Below, piece after piece: positions 44,219-53,983 of a stretch of 64,000 bases of DNA. The notes under the pieces are model-generated. The model was given only the letters and a program-made list of their open reading frames with translations. It made no database searches and was not told where the DNA came from. Position 1 is the stretch's first letter, and each line of letters opens with the position of its first letter. The position numbers were made by a program, and so were the translations under genes. The DNA is from Pseudomonas sp. StFLB209 (GTDB lineage Bacteria; Pseudomonadota; Gammaproteobacteria; Pseudomonadales; Pseudomonadaceae): assembly GCF_000829415.1 (NCBI RefSeq), contig NZ_AP014637.1, positions 5,039,001-5,103,000 of the forward strand, given 5' to 3'.

Positions 44219-47200
44219 ATGAATCAGAAACTCGGCACCCCACGCCAGCGCTGCGCCAACGAATTTTCCAGAACCCCGCTCAGCGGCACCAGCCTCTGCC
44301 CGTTCAAGGGGCCGGAAATTGCCATCGTGCCGGTGCGCTATGCCCTGGATCGCTCGCGCTATGACGTTAATCCCAATATGCTGAAACCGCTGGCCCGGCA
44401 TGCTCGATGGGCACGCCTGCCGCCGCTGAAAAGCCGCAGTTACACCTTGCGCCAGTTGCACGAGGGTTTTGTCTACGTGTTCGACGAGACCGCAGGCACT
44501 CTACACGAGTACGCCTACAGCGCACACAATGCACACCTGCAACGCATCAAGTGGACCAGCGCCCACATAGGCCAGAACGAGCGCAGCGGCAGCGATGCCG
44601 GGCAGCCCTACCTCTCCTACCCGCGCGACCATGTGCTGCACATTGCCTTTGCGCCAATCCAATGGACCTGGCGCATCTGCGAACATCTGCGCTCGCACGA
44701 GGACAGCCGCAAGCGCTGGATGAAGCGCCTGGACCTGGGCAGTTACAGCCTCACCATGAATGAGCCGGGTACCCTGCCGCTGGGCGAGTTGGCCACCGCC
44801 GTGGCCGATATTGATGCTGGCCAGGTCACCGATGACGGGCGCTTCGACGACACGGCCATTCCTTCCCGAGAACCCGACCGCACACCTGAAGAACCGACCC
44901 AGGACGAGTGGGTGACGCTGGGCGCGGACGTGCATTGGCTGGGCAACGTGCCGGACAAGGACAGCGCCCTGCTGATTGCCCTGGACGATCCGCTGACACT
45001 GGTCCGTGATCTGGGCATGCAGATGGCAGGCGACATCGCCGCCTTGCAGCACTGGGAGGCGGAGTATGAGCATCGGTTGAAGATTGCCGGGGACGTTATA
45101 CACCTGTGCGGTACTACAGCTGCCTTGTCGAAAGCCGAAGAGGCAGATCCTTATCTCGCGCAGCAATACCTGATAGACGCCGAAGGCTATCTGGAACAGT
45201 ACGAACTGGAAGAGCGTATCTACGAAGAGAACGCCACCGTGGCCCCTGAAGCCGTGGAGATGTTCAGAGGCCCCCACCACCGAAACCGACGCAGCGCCAC
45301 ACTGCTTCAGGGCCTGATAGAGAAATACGGCAAGGCACCGAATCAGGCAGATATTGATACCTGGCTGGAGCGCAGCAAGTGGCGCCGCGAGATTGACCTC
45401 AAGGCAGCGCGGCAGTGCCTGCAACAGCAGCAGCCTGTGCATGAGCAATTGCTGCAGCGAGTGCGCGACACACGCACGGATATTCAAAACTGGGCACTAC
45501 ACATTGGCCTTGAGCCAGACGCCCTGTTCATAGATACCGGTTATCCAAAGACCCTGCTGTACCTGCAAACCATCAAGGAAAACCTCACCACCATCCTGGA
45601 GCAAGACAAGGAGACCCTCAAATGGCTTACCGCACAGGAAAATAAAGCCACCACCCTGTTTGGCACCCAGCGCTACGGCTTCTCCCCCGCGATCAAGGCG
45701 GCGCTGGACACAGAGGCCAACAAACTGCTCGCCGGCATGGGCGACGTGACCAACCTCGGTACGCGCATTGGCGAACTCAACAACGCCCTCAACCACCGGG
45801 ATTTTGCCAACAGCGCCTGGTACAAAGCGCTCGATGCCACTGCCCAGGCGACGCTCAAGGCCATGCGAGAGCTAGCCAGTGGCGCTGGCAAAGCCATCGC
45901 CCAAGGCATGCTCAGCGCCGCCATGATCACCAATACCCAGCTATCCAGAACAGAGCCCCAGACCCTGCCGATTCTGTTGCGCAACCTGCTGATCGGCCAG
46001 CTGTTGGGCAACACGCCCGAAGGACTGGCCATCGACCGCCAGTTCATGGCGCGCATCAACGAATGGAGGCGCCTTACAGCCTTGTATGAGCAGCAACTGC
46101 GCAGCCTGCAACAAGCCTGGTACTACGCTGCCAACCGCCATGATCGGCACAGCCTGGGCATCCAGCTACAGGCACAGAACGACCGTATTCGTGCTCATGC
46201 CATGGCCCTGCCTGACCTTCTGGACTTCAGCCATCAACGCTATGCCGAGCAGTTCAAGCGCGAGATGTACAACTTCTTCCAGGCCGGCAAAAACGTGGCC
46301 AAAGACTGGAGCCAGCACGTACGCCAGTGGAGCCAGCGCCTGGGCATTCATGGCGCCGGTATCAGTTGGACGGTGATCACCCTCAACCTCTTCAACACCG
46401 CCTTTGTCTGGAGCGATATCACTCGTGACGGGAAGATTGACGGTAAAGACCTGAGGAAGCTGGGTTACAACATGGGGTACAGCCTCAACCTGATGATGGT
46501 GCTGTATCTGGAAGCGCCTTGGGAGGTGGTGAGGAATGCCAAGCCGGTCGTTATCAATACGAAAAGCATATCCATAATGGGCAGATCGGCTGCGTATTGG
46601 AAAACTCAGGGGAATCATGGCTGGGCGAATGCAGTGCGTGGTTTTCGTGTTCGGGCTTTTGCCGCAGGCATATTTGGAGGGTTGGCTGCCTTTCTAGAAG
46701 TGCGAGAACTACAAGATGAGATAGAGAAAGCCAAAACCCTGACAGACAAAACATTACTTAAAATAAAAGCTGCTGGCGTGATCATTATGGGGGCTGTTGC
46801 GGCCGCCCCAATCTTATCGGCGCTGCTTACCGGAACCCTGGCTTTAAGTGCAGCCACAGTAGCGCTCAGTGGGTGGGCTGCTGTGATCTCAATGATAGGC
46901 GGTGTTATATATCTAATGGCCAGCAAACTCATAAACCACTTAAAGCAAGATAACATCGGATCCTGGCTACGCCGTTGTTGCTGGTCCATCACCTCCGAGA
47001 ACCGCTATGCCGACACTTTCGAAGGTCAACAAGAGGAGATACGTGCACTCCTAGAGGTCCAATTATGCCCGCAGATACTCGTAAAGAGCACTTGGTCCTG
47101 CCGTTTTGTCCAAATAGGAAAAAGCCACATGCCGCACATCACGCAAAACGGCGCATGGGTACAAATCCGCTTTCCAGGGCGGGTCAGAGGCAGCAGCGTT

Positions 47201-47620
47201 CTGTTCGATATTATCAGCAGCAGAAAACCCCTACGGCTATTTCCAGCCGTGAAAGTGGACACCTCAATTCAGACAAGCTTTATCAGTAACGGAATCTACA
47301 TGCCCATCAGTGAATGGGGAAACATTACCAACCAACGTCCTTCACACGACTACCGAGCTCCGTTCATACCTGAAATAAAAGAAAATCACGACATTCTCTG
47401 GCAAACCTGGATACCACTAGACCAAGAGGCGACCTATTTAGAGCTACAGATATGGTATCCGGTCGATGTTGCGCATCCATCACCGGCAGACACAGGGTAC
47501 CTTTATCAAATTGAGTTAAAAGCGTCCGTCACAGAAAGCACTGATGGATTAAGCGAAACTGAATTGCTGGTCAAAAACTCAGATCGCACCAAAGCCAAAC
47601 AAATATTTTTCACACTTTAA
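44219..47620 (+). CDS. VasX-like type VI secretion effector (BTH_I2691 family) with pore-forming-type C-terminus
   Basis: This 1133-residue protein has a CPFKGPEIAIVPVRYALDRS motif near residue 26, the hallmark of the toxin VasX N-terminal region (T6SS effectors of the BTH_I2691 family). A long helical middle (about 250-740) follows. TM helices cluster at about 755-935 (FAAGIFGGLAAFLEV, VIIMGAVAAAPILSALLTGT, AAVISMIGGVIYLMA), consistent with membrane insertion like colicins. The C-terminal 180 residues are beta-rich. The 3' third is markedly AT-richer than the 5' part. ATG 44219 has AAGGA upstream. A membrane-protein gene follows; no vgrG is near. Confidence 0.85.
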   Translation: MNQKLGTPRQRCANEFSRTPLSGTSLCPFKGPEIAIVPVRYALDRSRYDVNPNMLKPLARHARWARLPPLKSRSYTLRQLHEGFVYVFDETAGTLHEYAYSAHNAHLQRIKWTSAHIGQNERSGSDAGQPYLSYPRDHVLHIAFAPIQWTWRICEHLRSHEDSRKRWMKRLDLGSYSLTMNEPGTLPLGELATAVADIDAGQVTDDGRFDDTAIPSREPDRTPEEPTQDEWVTLGADVHWLGNVPDKDSALLIALDDPLTLVRDLGMQMAGDIAALQHWEAEYEHRLKIAGDVIHLCGTTAALSKAEEADPYLAQQYLIDAEGYLEQYELEERIYEENATVAPEAVEMFRGPHHRNRRSATLLQGLIEKYGKAPNQADIDTWLERSKWRREIDLKAARQCLQQQQPVHEQLLQRVRDTRTDIQNWALHIGLEPDALFIDTGYPKTLLYLQTIKENLTTILEQDKETLKWLTAQENKATTLFGTQRYGFSPAIKAALDTEANKLLAGMGDVTNLGTRIGELNNALNHRDFANSAWYKALDATAQATLKAMRELASGAGKAIAQGMLSAAMITNTQLSRTEPQTLPILLRNLLIGQLLGNTPEGLAIDRQFMARINEWRRLTALYEQQLRSLQQAWYYAANRHDRHSLGIQLQAQNDRIRAHAMALPDLLDFSHQRYAEQFKREMYNFFQAGKNVAKDWSQHVRQWSQRLGIHGAGISWTVITLNLFNTAFVWSDITRDGKIDGKDLRKLGYNMGYSLNLMMVLYLEAPWEVVRNAKPVVINTKSISIMGRSAAYWKTQGNHGWANAVRGFRVRAFAAGIFGGLAAFLEVRELQDEIEKAKTLTDKTLLKIKAAGVIIMGAVAAAPILSALLTGTLALSAATVALSGWAAVISMIGGVIYLMASKLINHLKQDNIGSWLRRCCWSITSENRYADTFEGQQEEIRALLEVQLCPQILVKSTWSCRFVQIGKSHMPHITQNGAWVQIRFPGRVRGSSVLFDIISSRKPLRLFPAVKVDTSIQTSFISNGIYMPISEWGNITNQRPSHDYRAPFIPEIKENHDILWQTWIPLDQEATYLELQIWYPVDVAHPSPADTGYLYQIELKASVTESTDGLSETELLVKNSDRTKAKQIFFTL

Positions 47621-47688
47621 AGCGCGTGACCGATTCACGCTCAAGCCTCATTTGCCTTGTATTATTTATCTTGCTCCGGACGCACAGC

Positions 47689-48390
47689 ATGTCATCCAAA
47701 ATCGACGAATACGCACCAATATTAAGTTCTACACCGATGCTACGGCAGGGAAATAGCAACCCCATTTTTGAATGGAAAGTAAAACGGATCAACCTTCGCA
47801 GAAAAAACATTTGGCTAATCCCTCTCATATTGTCAGTTTGGCCTGCCTGTATAGGAATCTCGGCTTTAGATTTTCTGAGCGCCGACCCAAGCACGTTTTA
47901 TTGGTTGTTTGGAGTAGCTCTTGCAACGACATTTTATTATCTCTATTTCATGCTGCGCCCTTCAGTATTCGAGTATCGAATCTATCCAGAATGCGGAGAA
48001 GTAGACGTTCAGCCTTACTACGCAAAATACACAAAACACGTATTTAATGGCGTTGCGATAATAGCCATCATCGTTCTACTCGGACTGGCAGCCTTCGTCG
48101 GCTCATTACTATTTCTACTGGGGCCAGTGGCCCTCATGATCATATCTGCCCTGAACATCATGGAATGGAAGCCACCGCCCTGCGAACTGGAAACCAGTAT
48201 GGTTTGGGAGAAATACAACGCCGTCACCGTAGACCGCCGCTACCGCATCATCGTGATCCACAGAACAGACCTGACCATAGGCTTCGAAGCCCGCCTGCCA
48301 AACAAGGCGCTGTTCGAGCAGTACCTGGCGTTCTTGCGCACTGTACTGCCTGAGGTAACAACGTACCGGGAAGAAGTTTGGAAATGGTGA
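47689..48390 (+). CDS. Putative membrane immunity protein for the VasX-like effector
   Basis: This 233-residue product has four predicted TM helices (about 40-62, 68-90, 117-135 and 137-155) and a cytoplasmic-looking C-terminus. It starts 68 bp after the effector stop on the same strand and shares its low-GC character. By position and type it resembles the multi-TM immunity proteins of VasX-like toxins, but no signature proves it. ATG 47689 is used; the earlier in-frame start lacks a ribosome site. Confidence 0.65.
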   Translation: MSSKIDEYAPILSSTPMLRQGNSNPIFEWKVKRINLRRKNIWLIPLILSVWPACIGISALDFLSADPSTFYWLFGVALATTFYYLYFMLRPSVFEYRIYPECGEVDVQPYYAKYTKHVFNGVAIIAIIVLLGLAAFVGSLLFLLGPVALMIISALNIMEWKPPPCELETSMVWEKYNAVTVDRRYRIIVIHRTDLTIGFEARLPNKALFEQYLAFLRTVLPEVTTYREEVWKW

Positions 48391-48486
48391 CGGACACCAT
48401 AGGGCTTGGCCGCTGCGCAGATCTGGGAATGCATCATCCGGCGTCGCTTATCTAGCTGGCAAAAAATATTGCGCCTGCGCAGTTAG

Positions 48487-49362
48487 TCACATCAACGCCG
48501 CCAGCACCACCGGCAACCATGCAAATGACAGCACGGTCGAACACATCACCAGGTTCGCCACCTTCTCCGGCGACTGGTTGGCGCGCATTGCCAACAGGTA
48601 ATTAAACACCGCCACCGGCATCGAGCATTGGGCGACCAGCACCGCGTGGGCCAGTGGCTGCATGCCCAATGCCAGACCGATCAGCCAGCCCACCGCCGCA
48701 CCCAGCACAATTCGTAGACCACCCTGCAGCATGCCACTGGCTACGTGATGCAAGCGGATACTGGCCAGCGACACCCCCAGGGTCAGCAGCATCAACGGGA
48801 TGGTCATGCCGCCGAGCAGATCGACGGTGTTGATCAGCCAACGCGGCAGTTGCAGGCCAAAGAAAATGATCGGCATGGCCAGCGCCAGGCTGATGATGAT
48901 CGGATTGCGCAGCAGGTCTTTGAATGAAGCGGCGCCCCCTGATAGCGCCAGCCCCAACGTGAACTGAAACAACGACAGGGTCAGGAAGAACGCCACTGCC
49001 AGCGCCAGGCCCTGGTCGCCAAACGCGTACAGGCTGATCGGCAGGCCCATGTTGCCGGTGTTGGGAAACATGAACGCCGGGACCAGTACGCGCCAATGCT
49101 GGCGAAACACCTTGCTCAGCAGCAGACCGATCATGGCCATGGCAAACATGCTCAATACGCAGGCCAGCGCCATGCTGGTAAAGGCTGCCGGGTCAAGCTG
49201 GGTCCGGCTCAGGGTCGAGAGCACCAGCGCTGGCGTGCCGATGGTCATCACCACCCGGGCGATAAAGTCGGTCGGATAGCTATGCCCTTTGCGCGCCCAA
49301 CCATAGCCGATGGCCGCAACGATAAACACTGGGGCCAATACCGCAAACAGCGAAGCGAGCAT
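48487..49362 (-). CDS. AEC (auxin efflux carrier) family transporter
   Basis: This 291-residue inner-membrane protein has about ten TM segments. FPNTGNMGLPISLYAFG is the conserved AEC (MdcF/YfdV) motif near residue 99. Members carry malonate, malate or other carboxylates. It diverges from the aldolase-led operon, and the shared 222-bp promoter region suggests linked control, perhaps as an alternative acid carrier. Confidence 0.88.
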   Translation of the reverse strand: MLASLFAVLAPVFIVAAIGYGWARKGHSYPTDFIARVVMTIGTPALVLSTLSRTQLDPAAFTSMALACVLSMFAMAMIGLLLSKVFRQHWRVLVPAFMFPNTGNMGLPISLYAFGDQGLALAVAFFLTLSLFQFTLGLALSGGAASFKDLLRNPIIISLALAMPIIFFGLQLPRWLINTVDLLGGMTIPLMLLTLGVSLASIRLHHVASGMLQGGLRIVLGAAVGWLIGLALGMQPLAHAVLVAQCSMPVAVFNYLLAMRANQSPEKVANLVMCSTVLSFAWLPVVLAALM

Positions 49363-49527
49363 GAAGGGTTCCTCCTTGAAAAGGCGTTCATGCTAGGGCT
49401 TGTACCGGTTGACCCGCAACCGCGCTTGCCCTGCATCCGAAAAATGAACGAATCAGTCACGACCAAAGCGATATTTTGATTGAAAAAATACTTTTAAGCG
49501 CTGAATTTTGCGTATAGGATCGCCATT

Positions 49528-49553
49528 AATGATCGATTCAATCATTCAATGAT
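49528..49553. promoter_or_regulatory. Candidate DeoR-type operator before the aldolase operon
   Basis: AATGAT-N7-ATCATT (49528-49546) is a perfect 6-bp inverted repeat. ATTCAATCAT (49536-49545) and ATTCAATGAT (49544-49553) are overlapping direct repeats. A TATAGGAT lies 10 bp upstream. It ends 31 bp before the first gene, as expected for repression by the DeoR protein at the far end of the cluster. Confidence 0.5.
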
Positions 49554-49584
49554 GATGACAAGACCAATAACATGGAGATCACCG

Positions 49585-50460
49585 ATGAAGTTCACTGGAA
49601 TCGTTCCAGCCCTCGTGACCCCCTTCGATGCCCGTCAGCAAATCGACGAGCAGGCCTTCGGCAACCTGATCGAAAGCCTGATTGACGCCGGTGTTCACGG
49701 GCTTTTTGTGCTGGGCACCAATGGTGAGTTCTTTGCCCTGAGCGAGGCCGAGAAAGTCCGCATCGCCCGGCTCACCGTGGAAGCGGCCCGCGGCCGGGTA
49801 CCGGTGATTGCCGGAACCGGCGCCTTCGCCACCCGCGATGTGATTGAACTGAACAAAAAAATGACTGATGTGGGCGTTCAGGCCCTGTCGGTCATTACGC
49901 CGTTTTTCAATGCGGTCAGCCAGGCCGAACTGATCAACCACTACAGCGCGATTGGTGATGCTTCGCCACTGCCGATCATGCTTTACAACATCCCGGCCAA
50001 AACCGGCATGTCGATCGGCATCCCGGCAGTCGCCACCCTGTCGCAGCATCCGCAAATCAAGGGCATCAAAGACAGCGCCGGCAACTTCGACAGCCTGGTG
50101 CAGATGCTGCGCTACCGCAGTGACGACTTCGCCGTGTTTGCCGGCACCGACTCACTGATCTACTGGAACCTGCTGGCCGGTGGCGACGGTGCGGTGGCAG
50201 CCACCGCCAACGCGGTACCGCAGGTGGTGATGGATATCTGGAATCGCTTCCAGGCCGGCGACCACGATGGCGCCCGCGCGGCCCAGGAAGCCCTGCGGCC
50301 ACTGCGCGATGCTTTTGCGCTGGGGACCATGCCTTCGGTGCTGAAAAAGGCCACCGACCTGCTCAACGTGCGCGTCGGCCCATGCCGCGCCCCGACTGCC
50401 GAACTCGATGCGCAGACCGTGCACAAGCTCGAAGGTCTGCTGTCTGTCTACCGCGCCTGA
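49585..50460 (+). CDS. Dihydrodipicolinate synthase/N-acetylneuraminate lyase family aldolase
   Basis: This 291-residue class I aldolase has GVHGLFVLGTNGEFFALSEA (about residue 35), YNIPAKTG with the catalytic Tyr (about 134) and IKGIKDSAGNFD with the Schiff-base Lys at 162. The family condenses or cleaves pyruvate with an aldehyde. It is the first gene of an acid-sugar catabolic operon, so it more likely cleaves a 2-keto-3-deoxy acid, or a sialic-acid-like keto acid in view of the BNR gene, than makes lysine. ATG 49585 follows GGAGATC. Confidence 0.88.
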   Translation: MKFTGIVPALVTPFDARQQIDEQAFGNLIESLIDAGVHGLFVLGTNGEFFALSEAEKVRIARLTVEAARGRVPVIAGTGAFATRDVIELNKKMTDVGVQALSVITPFFNAVSQAELINHYSAIGDASPLPIMLYNIPAKTGMSIGIPAVATLSQHPQIKGIKDSAGNFDSLVQMLRYRSDDFAVFAGTDSLIYWNLLAGGDGAVAATANAVPQVVMDIWNRFQAGDHDGARAAQEALRPLRDAFALGTMPSVLKKATDLLNVRVGPCRAPTAELDAQTVHKLEGLLSVYRA

Positions 50461-50474
50461 GCCGGAGGATCACC

Positions 50475-51635
50475 ATGTACCACTTTCAAACCGTCAAGCA
50501 TGTCATCCACGGCCCCGACAGCCTGGCCAGCCTGGGCGAGCGCCTGCATCTGCTCGACACCCCGCTCAAGCGTGTGGTGCTGGTCACCCAGGACGCCATG
50601 CATCGTCTGGGCGTCACCGAACAGGTGGTCGCGCAACTGCAAGCGCAGTCGATTGCGGTCACCGTGATCGATAACGTCGAGATTGAGCCGACCCTGGAGA
50701 ATATCGAAGGGGTGTTCCGCAGCGCCATCGCCCCTGCCGCGCCGGATGCGCTGATCGCCATTGGCGGCGGCAGTGTGCTGGATGCCGCCAAGCTGTTTTC
50801 AGTGATGCTCAGCAACGACACCCCGCTCAAGGACATGCTCGGCATCGACAAGGTTGCCCACCCCGGCAGGCCGACCGTGCTGGTCCCCACCACCTCCGGG
50901 ACCGGCTCGGAAGTCACCCCTAATGCCATCGTCACCCTGCCCGACGAAGAACTGAAAATCGGCGTGGTCAGCCGTCATCTGCTGCCAACCCTGGTGATTC
51001 TCGATGCCAACCTGACCCTGGGCCTGCCCAAGCCGATTACCGCTGCGACCGGTATGGACGCTTTTACCCATGCGCTGGAGTCGTTTATCTCGACCAAGGC
51101 CAACCCGATCAGCGACGCCTTTGCTCTGGAGTCGATGCGGCTGATCGCCGGCAGCATCGTCGAGGCCTATCAGCAGCCTGGCTCGGTGCAGGCGCGCAGC
51201 GACATGCTGCTTGGCTCGATGTACGGCGGCCTGGCGTTGACCGCGGCCGGCACTGCGGCGGTGCATGCACTGGCCTATCCGCTGGGCGGCAAGTTCCATG
51301 TCACCCACGGGGTGGCCAATGCCATGCTGTTGCCGCATGTCATGGCGTTCAACATGGACAGCTGCGCAGCACGCCTGAAGCGGGCGGCCTGCGTGTGCGA
51401 CATCGCGCAACCCGGCGACAGCGACACGCTCGCGGCCGGCAAGTTGATCGAGCAGATCAAGCAATGGACCCGGATCCTGGAGATTCCGCAGAACCTGCGC
51501 GACTTCGGAGTGGCCGAAGAGCATCTGGCCGACATGGCGGTCGCCGCCTCGAAAGTCACCCGGCTGATGATCAATAACCCCAAGGCCCTGAGCCTGGATG
51601 ATATTGAGCAGTTGTATCGGTGCCTGCTGCCATGA
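50475..51635 (+). CDS. Iron-containing alcohol dehydrogenase
   Basis: This 386-residue enzyme has GGGSVLDAAKLFSVML for NAD binding (about residue 95), GTGSEVTPNAIVT and the metal-binding His region HALAYPLGGKFHVTHGVANA (about 255-275). It would interconvert an alcohol and an aldehyde or ketone. ATG 50475 has GGAGG upstream, 14 nt after the aldolase stop; the kinase start overlaps its stop. The substrate is probably the aldehyde or hydroxy acid of the same pathway. Confidence 0.9.
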   Translation: MYHFQTVKHVIHGPDSLASLGERLHLLDTPLKRVVLVTQDAMHRLGVTEQVVAQLQAQSIAVTVIDNVEIEPTLENIEGVFRSAIAPAAPDALIAIGGGSVLDAAKLFSVMLSNDTPLKDMLGIDKVAHPGRPTVLVPTTSGTGSEVTPNAIVTLPDEELKIGVVSRHLLPTLVILDANLTLGLPKPITAATGMDAFTHALESFISTKANPISDAFALESMRLIAGSIVEAYQQPGSVQARSDMLLGSMYGGLALTAAGTAAVHALAYPLGGKFHVTHGVANAMLLPHVMAFNMDSCAARLKRAACVCDIAQPGDSDTLAAGKLIEQIKQWTRILEIPQNLRDFGVAEEHLADMAVAASKVTRLMINNPKALSLDDIEQLYRCLLP

Positions 51636-52912
51636 GTGCCGAAGCTCGCCAGGTCGGGCTATTGGTCATCGCCGACGATCTGTCCGGTGCGGCCGATTGC
51701 GCCGCCGGCTTCGCCCGCCACCTGCCGACCCGCGTGTTGCTCGAGCAGACCGCCGATCATTCAGGCTGCCCGGTCATTGCGCTGGACCTCGACACCCGCC
51801 GCCTGGCGCCGCAGCCCGCTGCCCGGCTCAATCGCTCGGTACTCGGCAACCCGGCCCTGCGCGGTCGTTACCTTTACAAGAAAATTGACTCGACCCTGCG
51901 CGGCAACCTGCCGAGCGAGGTCAGCGCCCTGCTGGAACATGGCATGGCTCTGGTAGCACCGGCGTTCCCGGCGCTGCGCAGGACCACCCGCGACAGTATT
52001 CAGTACCTCGACGGTGTACCGGTCAACGATAGTGATGTGTGGCGCAACGAGGGTCTGACCGGCACCGCCAACCTGCTGGAGCTGTTCAGCGGCGAGGGTC
52101 TGAACTGTGCGGCTCTGGATTTGCTGCAGGTGCGTGGCGGTAATCTGGCCGGGCAGCTGCACCAGCACTTGCTCGACGGTACCCAGGTGCTGATCTGCGA
52201 TGCCGAGCAGGATGCTGACCTGCACAGCCTGGCACTCGCTTCGGCCGCTTTCGCCGACCGGTTGTTCTGGGTCGGCTCGGCCGGGCTGGCCCTGCACCTG
52301 CCTGCCGCCCTCGGGTTACCCGCCGCAGGCGAGCCTTGCCGGCCGCAGGCAGCACAAGGCGGGCCGATCCTGACCGTGGTCGGCAGCATGTCGCGTCACT
52401 CCCAGGCCCAGACAGCTTTGCTGGCCGAGCGTACCGGGCAACGCTGGGCGCGGGTCGAACCACGGCTGCTGCTCGATGGCAGTGCCCACAGTGAACGGCA
52501 GGCGCTGGCAATTCATCTGGCCAGTGTGCTGGACAGCGGCAGCGACCTGCTGGTCAGCCTTGATCAGGCGCAGCGAGCCCCTGAACAGGCCGCGCAGCTC
52601 AGCCAGGCGCTGGCCGGGCTGTTGGCTGCCCTGCCAGCCAAGGCCGCTGCGCTGATCGCCACCGGCGGTGAAACCGCCCGCGCCCTGCTGACTGTCGCTG
52701 AGCTCAATGCGCTGCAACTGCATGGCGAACTGGCGCCTGGGGTGGTGTTGTCCAGCGCCCTCCATCAGGGCCGCACGTTACCTGTCGTCACCAAGGCCGG
52801 CGGCTTCGGCCAGCCCGACACCCTCTATCAGGCCTGGGAGCATCTGTGCCAGGCCCGCGACTCACGCTCTGAGCCCACACCACCTAATAACGAGGAACCC
52901 CAGCATGTCTGA
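51632..52912 (+). CDS. Four-carbon acid sugar kinase family protein (DUF1537)
   Basis: This 426-residue kinase has GLLVIADDLSGAADCAAGFA (about residue 8) and YLYKKIDSTLRGNLPSEV (about 85), diagnostic of DUF1537 kinases such as D-threonate kinase, and a C-terminal ATP-binding domain with LIATGGETARALL. These phosphorylate C4 acids at the 4-OH. It overlaps the ADH gene (ATGA) and the pdxA2 gene by 8 nt, so translation is coupled. Confidence 0.9.
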   Translation: MSAEARQVGLLVIADDLSGAADCAAGFARHLPTRVLLEQTADHSGCPVIALDLDTRRLAPQPAARLNRSVLGNPALRGRYLYKKIDSTLRGNLPSEVSALLEHGMALVAPAFPALRRTTRDSIQYLDGVPVNDSDVWRNEGLTGTANLLELFSGEGLNCAALDLLQVRGGNLAGQLHQHLLDGTQVLICDAEQDADLHSLALASAAFADRLFWVGSAGLALHLPAALGLPAAGEPCRPQAAQGGPILTVVGSMSRHSQAQTALLAERTGQRWARVEPRLLLDGSAHSERQALAIHLASVLDSGSDLLVSLDQAQRAPEQAAQLSQALAGLLAALPAKAAALIATGGETARALLTVAELNALQLHGELAPGVVLSSALHQGRTLPVVTKAGGFGQPDTLYQAWEHLCQARDSRSEPTPPNNEEPQHV

Positions 52913-53927
52913 GCGTCCTGTGATCGGCATCACCATGGGTGATGCGGCCGGCGTCGGTCCGGAAATCATCATGAAATCCCTGCAACACGACAGCGTCTAT
53001 GCCATGTGCCGGCCGCTGGTGATTGGCGATGCCAAGCGGCTGGTCGATGCCAATCGGATCGTCGCTGGCACGCTGCAAGTCAACGCCATCGAACAGCCCG
53101 AGCAGGCCCGCTTTCAGCCAGGCGTGGTGGATTGTATCGATCTGGGGCTGATCCCCCATGACCTGCCCTACGGCCAGTTGTCGGCGGTGGCCGGTGATGC
53201 GGCCTTTCGTTATATCGAGCGCACCGTGCAACTGACCGAGGCCGGTGCCCTGGACGCGATATGCACCGCGCCACTGAACAAGGAAGCACTGCACGCCGGC
53301 GGGCATATCTTCCCCGGCCACACCGAAATGCTCGCGCACCTGACCGGCATCGAAGAGGTGTCGATGATGCTCATGACCCCGACGCTGCGGGTCATTCATG
53401 TCACGACCCACATCGGCATCATCGACGCCATTGCGCGCATCGAGCCAGGTCTGGTGCGCCGCACCATCGAACGTGCCCATGAAACCCTGAGCCGCGCCGG
53501 GATCGACAACCCGTTGATCGCGGTGTGCGGCATCAACCCGCATGCCGGTGAAAACGGCCTGTTCGGCTACGGCGAAGAGGCGACCAAGATCCAGCCGGCG
53601 ATTGACGAGCTGCGCGCCCGTGGCTGGCGCGTCGAAGGCCCGCTGCCGGCCGACACGCTGTTTTTCCGCGCCGGGCGCGGCGACTTCGATGCGGTGGTGG
53701 CCATGTATCACGACCAGGGCCACGGCCCGGTCAAGGTCATGGGGCTGGAAGCCGGGGTCAACGTCACGGTCGGCCTGCCGGTGATCCGCACATCCGTGGA
53801 CCACGGCACCGCTTTCGATATCGCCGGCAAGGGCATCGCCGACGAGCGCAGCCTGATCGAGGCACTGCGTCAGGCGGTCGAGCTGGCGACCCGCAAACGC
53901 ACCCTGGAGCAACCCGCGCACGCCTGA
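52905..53927 (+). CDS. pdxA2: PdxA2-type 4-phospho-threonate/erythronate dehydrogenase
   Basis: This 340-residue NAD-dependent dehydrogenase is homologous to PdxA, with ITMGDAAGVGPEIIMKSL at the N-terminus, FPGHTEMLAHLTG with a metal His, and AMYHDQGHGPVKVMGLEAG (His-Asp metal site). Next to a DUF1537 kinase, PdxA2 proteins oxidise and decarboxylate 4-phospho C4 acids to dihydroxyacetone phosphate rather than make pyridoxal phosphate. ATG 52905 has GAGGAA upstream. Confidence 0.9.
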   Translation: MSERPVIGITMGDAAGVGPEIIMKSLQHDSVYAMCRPLVIGDAKRLVDANRIVAGTLQVNAIEQPEQARFQPGVVDCIDLGLIPHDLPYGQLSAVAGDAAFRYIERTVQLTEAGALDAICTAPLNKEALHAGGHIFPGHTEMLAHLTGIEEVSMMLMTPTLRVIHVTTHIGIIDAIARIEPGLVRRTIERAHETLSRAGIDNPLIAVCGINPHAGENGLFGYGEEATKIQPAIDELRARGWRVEGPLPADTLFFRAGRGDFDAVVAMYHDQGHGPVKVMGLEAGVNVTVGLPVIRTSVDHGTAFDIAGKGIADERSLIEALRQAVELATRKRTLEQPAHA

Positions 53928-53983
53928 ACCTCAATGCATCTTTTCCTCAAGCAAGCCCTGAATAACAACAATTGGAGCGAATG

